From the NCBI RefSeq assembly GCF_020921035.1, contig NC_063160.1, positions 17,511,095 to 17,575,094 on the forward strand: a stretch of 64,000 nucleotides of DNA, read 5' to 3'. Position numbers and translations under genes: made by a program. Below the pieces are notes generated by a model. That model ran no database searches. It was not told the origin of the DNA and saw nothing but the letters and a program-made list of their open reading frames with translations. This DNA comes from Rhodamnia argentea (taxonomy: Eukaryota; Streptophyta; Magnoliopsida; Myrtales; Myrtaceae). Below are positions 44,521 through 64,000 of the stretch, one piece after another (position 1 is the stretch's first letter; the number at the start of each line of letters is the position of its first letter).

Positions 44521-47500
44521 AAACCAAATAACAAAAATGTTACTTGATTTACATTTAGTTTTTCGCTTTTATAGCACGTATAATAAATAGGACATGAAAT
44601 TAACCCAAGTGAGCCCATTTTCCTTAAAACTAAGCTCAAACCCATGTCTCTCTTCACGGCCCAGTCCCTTTGCTTCTTCTTTCTTCTTCTTCAGCAGGGG
44701 TACAAAGAGACCGCCACGATTACGAGGAAAACGAGTGTCGCTCATCTGAGAGAGAGAAAAGAGAGAAAGAAAGATAAATCTTCACGCCTCTTCGATCCGG
44801 ACTCCACGGCAAGCCGAATCAATGCCGTTTTGCCGCGCCAGATATCGAAGCCTTTATTCGTCTAACTAGAGAAAATTTTTGGAATTAGGGCACCATTTCA
44901 GATCTTCGTCGAGTTTGAGTTGTTGCGTAAGATTACGTGGATGTCGGGCAGTGTTTTTATATAGTAATGAAAGATTAGGGTGTTGTGAAGTCGTGGAAAT
45001 TGACGAATCTTGATTTGGATTTACGGTTTGCCTAAAGCGAGTTTTTCAAGTTCAGGGTGTTGTTGTACTGTTGAGAACAGCACACTTCAGTGGTTGTTAT
45101 CTTCTGTTTTCAGTTGTCTTTTGGGTTAGCCATGTTAAAGCTTTTGTAATACATTGAATAAGTTTCGTTTTTACTGTAAAATCGCTTAAAACGGAGTTCG
45201 ACGGAGGAAATTATAACGTAAGGAAATTTGGAGCGCAAGCTATTCATAGACAGCAATGGGTGTCCGCTATGGGCAAGCTTCTGTTGATGCTTAGTTGTCG
45301 TTCTATCATTAAAAATATGTAGTTTAGTTGAATCGTGTATTAGACTGGCGTGTTACTCGGTTTTAATCCGTTTTTCCGTATATTTGATAGGAATTCGAAC
45401 ACGCCAACTTGACTACCTCTTGTAGGTTGGTTTTGGCTCTATCGGGTGAGTGATTATTTCTTCTTTGTGTTTGTAAACTCATACTCCGAAAATGGTAATA
45501 CTAAACATGGTATGAGTTAAGAAATAACATTTTGTTGCATAAAATAGTATTGAGCATTACTGCTATTTTCTCTATTTGAAATGAAATGTTACCTTTTGAT
45601 TCATAGTTAAGAATTGCAAAGAACTCATGATTTGTTAGTGTTGTTTACAAAAGGTTTTGATGTGTTTTTTTTTTTTTTTTTTTGGTCGAATGGGAGGTTT
45701 TGATACGTTGATCATGAAAGTTATATGTGCTTTGGTTACATAACTTATTTGTGATATATATTCTTGTTTATGAGAAAGATGACATGAAATGGTTTATGAC
45801 CGTTTTGTGATATTGATTCCAAGTTGGCTTGTGACGTGAGAGGGGTGCCATTGTGAGTTTATGTGGTGCTCAAGATCACTGTGAACTCGGTTGAAGGGTT
45901 TGTGGATATGCGCATACCAGTTTTAGGGATATCTCGTGGGCCGAACCACCGGCATTATAGATGGAGACATTGCCAAAGGGGAATGTTGGTGGCATTTTTT
46001 CACGAGGAGTTATGCGTGACTATAGTTAGATTCTTGAGCTTGACGGACAATCATAACCTATCTTAAAATATGGATAAAATCTTTGTTGATCTTCTCTTGA
46101 ACAACCCTTTATTGCCGATCGTTGGCTAGATCATATATTTTCCCATATCATATACTTTAACTATAGCTAAGCTAAAGTGCCCCTAGAGCGATAAGCGCCA
46201 AGCGCCGAAAAGCACTCTTATGCTGACCTCTTACCTATATTATATTCTGAAATATAAAGATAAATTTTATCTAACAACACTCCAATATCATGAGGTATGC
46301 CTTTCGTCCTAAGGACCTTAAGCTTATTATTGGCTTGTTATAAACCAGCGTCGAGTAAGTTGTATCATTAAAGATGAACTTAATAGAAAAGTAAAAGAAG
46401 TGGTAATAAAAACCTTAATTTTACTCTCACACCGTTCATCACATCAACGGTTTTCTTTTTTGGATCCCATCATAAGCCGTTTCATTATAAATTAATGTCT
46501 TTCGTCTTTTTCATTCTTCCTTAAGATTATCTCACTTACTCTTTATTTGATATACATCGTACCTTTTGTCTCTACACTCCTCGAACCTATTAATTATGAC
46601 TCTCTATCCATCCATTTTCTTGGGTGTAGGATGATTGCCTTTTTCAATTTGTTCAGCGCACAAAATAGAAATATCTTCGGGGGTCCAATATGCTAATATG
46701 ATCACGAGTAAGTTTGAGGGGCACACAGAAATAAGAGAGTGCTCTCAGCATACGGCAATAGCACGGACGCGCATAGCACACACAACCAGAAAACATGTTA
46801 AATCATGGAGGGTGAAGAATGGGCTGCAAGAGTCAAAGAACTCAAAGTAAAATATTTATATTCCACATTCCACACTCTCGCATTTGCGTAATTAAACTAA
46901 TCTCACATGGTATATACATCAGATGTACCACAAATGGCGTAAAAATCACGAATCAAAGTGACATTGTGAAATCGCAAACAAAGATTAGATCTGTCATTAC
47001 CAACGCAAATTTCTACAAAAAAAAAAAAAAAACCTTCATGCTCAACAAAAATAAACAAATATTACTTGGTAAGAGAGGCGAGCACGGAGTGAGGGAAGAG
47101 AGCTCGAAGGCAAGAGAGCTCCGAGGGGAGCGAGTCTTGAGCGTAGAGAGGGCAGAAATGATCTGTGGGCAGAGAAGAAGTGAGAGAAGTGACGATTTAG
47201 GGTGTCGTTCAAAAGGGATAAAAATGAAATTATGATTGATAAATGAGGATAAAATGGGAAGTTTTGACATTTTCAGTAAACCGGAGCAATTGTATTCCGA
47301 AAATGCTACCTCTCAAACCTCTCAATTTTGTTTTAACAAATGTCATTTGCAATTAGCCAAGGGATTATAGTGCCCCAAGGGGTTTTGAGATTGCTTGACC
47401 GAAACGCCCTGTGAGATCGTGAGATAGAATGTATTGGATCATCCTGAGGCATTCTTCGGCTTCTCATTGTCGCCAAACAAGTGAGGGAAGCCTTCCAGTG

Positions 47501-47541
47501 ATAAAGCTCTAGTACAATGATTTTTCTTGTGATTACTAATG
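44521..47541. other. Long intergenic stretch without a recognisable gene
   Basis: No open frame here looks like a known protein. Points seen: a purine-rich AGAGAGAGAAAAGAGAG stretch at 44750, a T-run at 45667-45684, an A-run at 47017-47032, and an open frame at 45863-46066 with no recognisable motif. A purine-rich block with GAGCTCGAAGG-type sequence lies at 47060-47160. The stretch probably contains decayed transposon sequence, including the rest of the Harbinger element, but I cannot define elements. Confidence 0.4.
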
Positions 47542-47550
47542 TTCTATTAG

Positions 47551-48238
47551 GGCAAAAGTACAACAGAAGTGCCAATATTTGTGTATGGCGCTCACTTTAG
47601 GGCAAATATTTTTTTCGGATCACTTAAATGTCAATTTTTTTTAAAAACAGTTATTTCAATGCCAACTCCGGCGAGCTTCGCCGGAAATCCTACATAGCGT
47701 CCACGTGGCTCGCTTGAACTTCCAAATCATCAATAAAAAAAAAAAAAAAAGTTAAAAACATTAAAAAAAAAAAAAAAAATCCGGTGCAGCAACGAGGGCT
47801 TGGCGACCCCCTTCACCCATCCCCCACCCCTCGTTGGCCATTGCTGATGATGGTGGGGGCGGCGGCGGCGAGGGCTCACGGCCCTCCCTGCTGCAAACTC
47901 ACAATTCCCTTTGTTTTTTTTTTTATGTGTTTGATTTTTTTAGGTAATTTTTATGTTTAATTTTAATTTTTTTAGAAAATAATTATTTTTAACTTGAACA
48001 ACCCATGTGGGTTGATTTTTTAAAAAAATTTGACACGTAACATTAGAAATTTAATTAAAAAAAAATGTCACATGTCTTGTTTGGCCGACATTAGCACTTA
48101 AATAATCATTTTTGGCCAGAATTGGCACTTCGATGATCGTTTTTCTCCGATTTGGCACCTAAGTGATTTGAAAAAAAAATATTAACATTAAAGTGATCGC
48201 CGTACACAAATATTGACACTCTTGCTGTACTTTTGCCG
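47551..48238. mobile_element. Mutator-like MITE with about 50-bp terminal inverted repeats
   Basis: The left end (GGCAAAAGTACAACAGAAGT from 47551) and the reverse complement of the right end (CGGCAAAAGTACAGCAAGAG from 48238) match over about 50 bases with few mismatches; both continue through CAATATTTGTGTA and GGCG.TCACTT. TTCTATTAG is duplicated exactly at 47542-47550 and 48239-48247. A 9-bp duplication with long inverted repeats is typical of Mutator-like elements. The 688-bp body has GCGGCGGCG-type and AT-rich filler and no coding capacity. Confidence 0.88.
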
Positions 48239-48247
48239 TTCTATTAG

Positions 48248-48626
48248 TAATCAAGAATGTTCTATTAACGTGGGGGAGATGATAGGTATGAAAATTAAAT
48301 TCCCATCATTATGAAAGGAAGGAAAATTGGATCTTGATCGTTAAATTAGAACAAGATTTACATTTGCAATTAGAGTTTTCATGAGCATTCTAGAATGTTC
48401 CATCCACGGTATAAAGGGAAGGTAAAGAGATTGAATCTTCACCGTCGGATAAAAGGGCAATCTACGAGATGGTATAATAGGGTCTTAAGTCGATAGGCTC
48501 ATGCATAAGTAAAGTGCCCATCTCATCATCGCCCTCAAATCCAACAAAGAAAAAGCAACAGTAATAGAAGCGCCAGGATTGAGTCAAAGGAAAGCCTAAG
48601 TGATTACGACGAGGCCTTGTTGGAAC
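48248..48626. other. Promoter region of the second reductase
   Basis: No gene. Similarity to the region before copy 1 is not visible until about 48620, just before the ATG, so the promoter is different DNA. The words GAATGTTCTATTAACG (48254) and GAATGTTCCATCCACG (48391) are partial repeats of the MITE target region. TATA-like GGTATAATAGG lies at 48471-48481, about 150 bases before the ATG. Confidence 0.5.
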
Positions 48627-49843
48627 ATGATGATGAGCCTGGGCGGCGGCGGCGGCACTGGACGGAGGACCGTGCTGATTACGGGAGTGACCAAAGGCCT
48701 CGGCAAGGCCCTCGCCATCGAACTCGCCAAGGGCGGCCACTCCGTCATCGGGTGCTCCCGCTCCCAAGACAAGCTCGACTCCCTCCGCTCCCTCCTCTCT
48801 TCCTCCGAAGCCGCCGCCGAGTCTCCTCACCTCCTCCTCAACGTCGACGTCGTTAGTATTTGCTTTTTCCTTTCCCGTAGTTTTTCCCCATTCCCAGTCG
48901 CAGAGACTGACTAGGTTTGGGTGTTCGGGATGCCATTCCGACTCCACCCTTCCACCTTTTGGCAGAGATCAAACGGCAGCGTCGAGGAGCTCGCGCGCGT
49001 GGTCATGGACAAGAAGGGCGTTCCGGACATCATAGTCAACAATGCCGGGACCATCAACAAGAACAACAAGATTTGGGAGGTCCCGGTGGATGAGTTCGAC
49101 GCCGTCATCGACACCAATGTCAAAGGCATCGCCAACGTGCTGCGTCACTTTCTCCCACCCATGACTCAGCGAAAGCGTGGCATCATCGTCAACACATCTT
49201 CCGGCTGGGGCAGGTCCGGCGCTGCTCTGGTGCGTTTCTAGGAGATGATGCGAGCCTTCTGTATTCCCCATCCAATCGCATCCTCTTCTGACCATCTTCT
49301 ACTACGGATTGTATGATGCCTTGACATCCATCGCCCTTGATATTGATTTGAGATCTTTTTGGAATTGCAAGGTTGCCCCATATTGCGCATCGAAATGGGC
49401 AGTCGAGGGTTTGACCAAATCGGTTGCAAAGGAGTTGCCACAGGGGATGGCGGTGGTGGCGCTGAATCCCGGCGTGATAAACACTGATATGCTGGCTTCC
49501 TGCTTTGGCGATTCCTCTTCCCTGTATCAGGCACCTGATGCATGGTACGTCCGACCGAATTTTATTTTGGATTTGACTTCTCATCTCTGCAAAAAACGAC
49601 GACTTTCCTCAACTCTCCTTTCGTGGCCATTTTACTGCCCGCTTAATTTGTGACACTTGACTAGTTAATCATGCGTAAGCAGACCAAAAGTAACTCGAGC
49701 ATTTGGGCGTGTAGATGCCTGTCTTAATTTTCTGCGTCTCATAAGGCAATGAGGGGCATTTTATGTATTTCAGGGCTGGGAAGGCTGCTGCTATGATACT
49801 GAATCTCACAGGGGCGGACAATGGTGCATCCCTTACTGTGTGA
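48627..49843 (+). CDS. NADPH-dependent pterin aldehyde reductase, copy 2 (SDR)
   Basis: Tandem duplicate of the reductase gene at 41114. Exons 48627-48851, 48966-49229, 49372-49544 and 49774-49843 join in frame to 243 aa. All SDR landmarks are kept: TGVTKGLG near residue 18, NNAG, SSGWGRSG, YCASK and the end NLTGADNGASLTV. Exon 2 has exactly the same length (264) as in copy 1 with only about 15 base differences. The protein starts at a run of three Met codons (MMMSLGGGGG) and lacks the Thr-Ala N-terminal repeat of copy 1. Intron 3 is 229 bases against 714 in copy 1. An upstream in-frame codon at 48600 is GTG, so 48627 is the first ATG. Same expected role in folate/pterin salvage; no sign of inactivation. 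Confidence 0.92.
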
Positions 49844-50558
49844 GGGAGGGAATGCTTTGCATATTGCAATCGACAACTTTTGGAGACCTAACTCAGGATT
49901 CGCCCCTTCCTTTTCAACGATTAAATTGGAGTCGGTTCTAAATTCCCAGATGAGAGTTGTCTAGAATTTGCTTACATGAAACTTAAATCTTCAGAATATA
50001 TGACCATACACAATACATTTGGTGGATAGCAAAATTTCCTCATTTAATTGCCTAGTGTCGTCATGGCTCAGATCTGCTCTTGCTAGTAGTGCCAATGACA
50101 TTATAACAACCCAAGAGGCAAGATTACCTCATAAGGCAGAGTGTTGTGAAAATCCCCATTCCAGAGCCCATCAGACAAGAAATAATCCACGCTTGGTCAC
50201 TCTCCACAGAGAGGGAGGGAGAGAGATAGAGAGAGAGAGATGACAAAGAATCCAATGCCACATAGCATTACAAAAGTTGGCGGTCTGATCAGACAATCTC
50301 CGGAAAATGCAGCTCCTAGAAAAATAAACCAGTTACAAAAACTGAAAAAGGAGAATGATACAACAAAAGTACAGAGCAAAATTTGGTGAACCGGTGACAG
50401 CATCCCTGGAAATAATATAAATGCTAATGGAAGGACAAACAATACATCAATGCCATATTTACCCATTTCTATCGATCTCTATAACATCATGGGATCTTGA
50501 ACATGCTAAAAGTACCAGGCAAACCGGGATCTGTAACATGACCAACAATAGGCTCCAA
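49844..50558. other. Convergent intergenic region between reductase 2 and DRP2
   Basis: Contains the 3' ends of both genes. A purine-rich GAGAGAGATAGAGAGAGAG run lies at 50208-50240. No gene is supported; the open frames here are short and unlike any family I know. Confidence 0.55.
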
Positions 50559-61939
<11,381 letters not shown>

Positions 61940-62413
61940 CTTGGACAGAAGATTCACGAGCCGACCAAGCGACGAATCGATCGATCGATCCAACGAAGGG
62001 AATAGGGAGGAGGGGAGGGATCTAATCAGGTGGAGGACCGGAAAACAGAGACAGAAATAGCAAGGCTTTTTGGACACAGAGAATGACTGTAGAGGGAAAT
62101 CAGAGAGAAGAAGGCAGAGAAGAGATTAGGGTTTTGATTCGAAAGAAATTCAAAAACGCGTAGATTTGTCTCCTGTCCTCTTTTGACGAATTGAAATGGA
62201 GTTGAACTTGAACCGACGAGGAGGAGGAGGAGGAGCAGCAGCAGCAGCAGGAGGAAGAAGATCCCGACCTTCGCTTGGGGAGAGAGAGAGAGAGAGAGAG
62301 AGACTAATTCAAACCGATGTAAAGTTGGCCCAAAAAAAAAAAAAAAAAGAAGAAGAGGAACCATCCTCCTCCTTCGCAATTCCAAATTTCGTATTACCGT
62401 TACCGCTAAATGG
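61940..62413. other. DRP2 5' leader and promoter-proximal region
   Basis: Runs from the DRP2 ATG to the hAT element. It contains CTC/CTG trinucleotide-type repeats (about 62220-62250), a GA dinucleotide run at 62280-62302 (CT-rich on the DRP2 coding strand) and an A-run at 62332-62348. The CTAAATGG target duplication of the hAT element is at 62406-62413. The DRP2 transcription start cannot be placed. Confidence 0.5.
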
Positions 62414-63125
62414 TAGCGGTGAGCAAAAAGTACAGCCCGGACTGGGACCATTCGGATCGGATCGGGACCGATGGTCCGGTTTCTGATTTTAGGAGGATCC
62501 GGTCCAATTCCCGGTTCCTAAAATTAGAACCGGTAATCGGGTAGTTCGATTCCCGATTCCAAGGCCCAGGATCGGATCGGATCGGACAAGTTTTTTTTTT
62601 TTTTTTTTTAAAACAAATCTAACGTTTGCTTGTTATTTAGGTTTAAATCTTTTAGGGTTTCTTTACTTCATTTTAATGCAGCGCCGTAGATATTTTTTCT
62701 TACCTCTCCAATGTCTAGTCCCCACTTCTCTCGCTACACGGATGAGTCCCGAGTCATCCCACCGCTTGTCTTCGCCTCAAACTTCATTTGCACCGTATGC
62801 AACCAAGTCGCCGGTGGACTACTTCGATCCGGAGTCGCCAATTGAAGAGGTCTTGACTCGGTCAAACTCGTGGTATACCGACCCCTGTTTCCTCGACCTC
62901 AAGCTCGATCGCGTCTTTTATCGAAGTGTGCATCCACTTTTCGGAACCGAGAACCGAAAACCCTTGTAATCACCTGGGAATCGGATCGGACCGGACCGAC
63001 GGTCCGGTTTTCGGTTCTGAGAGTGGTCGGTCCGGTTCACGGTTTCGAAAAGTGGGAACCGGGACCACCGATCCAGTTCTCGATTTTTTATGGGAATCGG
63101 ACTGGACCGAAAACCGCTCACTCTG
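62414..63125. mobile_element. Non-autonomous hAT element with 8-bp target duplication
   Basis: The left end reads TAGCGGTGAGCAAAAAG; the right end in reverse complement reads CAGAGTGAGCGGTTTTCG, a short imperfect inverted repeat of the hAT type. CTAAATGG occurs on both sides (62406-62413 and 63126-63133), the 8-bp duplication expected for hAT. Both subterminal regions are packed with degenerate repeats of CCGGTTC, GGTCCGGTTT and ATCGGATCGG (left about 62450-62590, right about 62940-63115), probably transposase binding sites. It is 712 bp long with no transposase. Its centre (about 62650-62930) is of different composition and may be captured host sequence. Confidence 0.88.
62676..62969 (+). 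pseudogene. Possible captured gene fragment inside the hAT element
   Basis: An open frame of 97 codons runs through the non-repetitive centre of the element. The part from about residue 22 to 85 (for example SPVDYFDPESPIEEVL and SNSWYTDPCF) has amino acid variety like a real protein and few low-complexity runs, unlike the subterminal repeats that flank it and into which it ends. I do not recognise the protein. It could be a fragment of a plant gene carried by the element, or a chance open frame; no promoter or introns are visible. Confidence 0.35.
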
Positions 63126-63938
63126 CTAAATGGTAATGATTGGGAAGTAGCCCCCCCTCCTCTTTTTTGCATATTTGGACGGGGGTCTTCTTTCTTACTC
63201 ACCGACCTCTCAAAACATTCCCTTTTATTCCGTTACGACCCCAAGCAGTCTCGAGCGTCTTTTTGAGACGGGACACATACGGCCATTTCTCAATTTGTGT
63301 AAAGCAAAAAAGGTAAAGAGACCCAATTGAAAAATCAGCAAAATAAGTTGCAAACATGGGCGAAGTGAAGCCAGCAGCATCGCTGTCTTTGAAATCCCAA
63401 ATGATCGTGATTCTTGGATCGGGTTGAGTCTTTCCTCACTGCTTCACAGAAATTTCATTCTCCATCTTTCAAACGACACAATCAGATCCATCTGACACCA
63501 ACCTATCAAAAGTTACATATTCCCCCCCGTGGTCTCTCCAAACTCCGTCTAGGCGTAAGAACACGGAAAATGAAGTGGTCATTCTGGACCATCTGACTTC
63601 AAACCCTGCTTTCTTTGTCGGATCAAACGGTTATCCCTACGGAAGATCCCATAATTCTGGGGAGTAGCATGAACACCACGGACGACACATTGGAGTACAT
63701 CATATAGCACGAGGAAGAATGGTGTTACTTACATCTGAGAACCCGGGTAAGCAGGTGACGTCAATAAAATAGTTACTAATGTAGCAATTTAAGTTGAGTA
63801 TATGGAATTATGGAATCCATCTGGGTCAAATCTCCTTATCACTTTCTTTTCCCAGTCTCTGTCACTAATGTTATAATTACCATCATTTACTACTATTATT
63901 ATTAATAAGCACCATAAAAAACGCCGCTCAAATCTACA
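63126..63938. other. Promoter region of the gene at the right edge
   Basis: No supported gene. AT-rich near the end, with an ATT-type microsatellite (ACTATTATTATTAATAA) at about 63890-63908 and a TATA-like ACCATAAAAAA at 63911-63921, some 20-25 bases before the ATG, probably too close to be the TATA box. Open frames at 63414-63596 and similar are short and unlike known proteins. Confidence 0.45.
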
Positions 63939-64000
63939 ATGGCAGAAGGCGAAAGCAGCTATTCCGATCCTGATGATTTCAACTTCTTCGCTAAGCAGCA
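63939..64000 (+). CDS. Start of an unidentified gene, cut by the window edge
   Basis: ATG at 63939 in a good plant context (ACAATGGC) opens a frame reading MAEGESSYSDPDDFNFFAKQ to the window end. The acidic, Ser/Asp-rich start looks like a real N-terminus. Too short to assign a family. Confidence 0.5.
   Translation, partial: MAEGESSYSDPDDFNFFAKQ

Noticed and set aside
45863..46066. 67-codon frame in the spacer between reductases
   Set aside because: No motif, no splice partners and no similarity I recognise.

Overview
The window is nuclear DNA from a flowering plant. All six recognisable genes are intron-rich eukaryotic genes with closest known relatives in land plants: the plant-type dynamin DRP2, plant MAD1, and the pterin aldehyde reductase known from Arabidopsis. 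Introns are AT-rich and hold plant transposon types (Ty1-copia, hAT, PIF/Harbinger, Mutator-like MITEs, tRNA-derived SINEs). A woody eudicot, possibly of the Myrtaceae, is my guess from the general look; the sequence does not prove it.

Layout. 1-963: transposon-like repeat and upstream DNA. 964-12278 (+): SART3/Prp24-type U4/U6 snRNP recycling factor, 16 coding exons. 13821-19605 (+): SPF30 (SMN-related splicing factor with a Tudor domain), 8 exons. 19606-21207: convergent intergenic region with a cluster of GGGCC motifs. 21208-38885 (-): spindle-checkpoint coiled-coil protein MAD1, 16 exons; its long introns carry a dead copia element with a perfect 5-bp target-site duplication (TSD), foldback MITEs and three tandem duplications. 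40241-40717 (+): small intronless hypothetical gene. 41114-42910 and 48627-49843 (+): tandem NADPH-dependent pterin aldehyde reductase genes separated by 5.7 kb of transposon debris (SINE piece, dead Harbinger transposase, Mutator-like MITE). 50559-61939 (-): dynamin-related GTPase DRP2, 22 exons, with a SINE in one intron. 62414-63125: non-autonomous hAT element with an 8-bp TSD and a possible captured gene fragment. 63939-64000 (+): start of a further gene that runs off the window.

Exon models were built by hand from splice-site consensus, reading-frame continuity and remembered family sequence. For the six multi-exon genes every exon joins in frame, and the implied lengths (822, 301, 717, 261, 243 and 918 aa) fit the families. 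Two introns (one in SART3, one in DRP2) can only be joined using a GC donor.

Functionally, SART3 and SPF30 act in the same process, U4/U6.U5 tri-snRNP assembly and use, and lie head to tail 1.5 kb apart. The other genes (mitotic checkpoint, folate salvage, clathrin-linked membrane fission) are unrelated housekeeping functions. I found no convincing unknown biological system. The most interesting material is the reductase duplication with different 5' ends, the hAT capture candidate, the GC-AG introns and the SART3/SPF30 adjacency.
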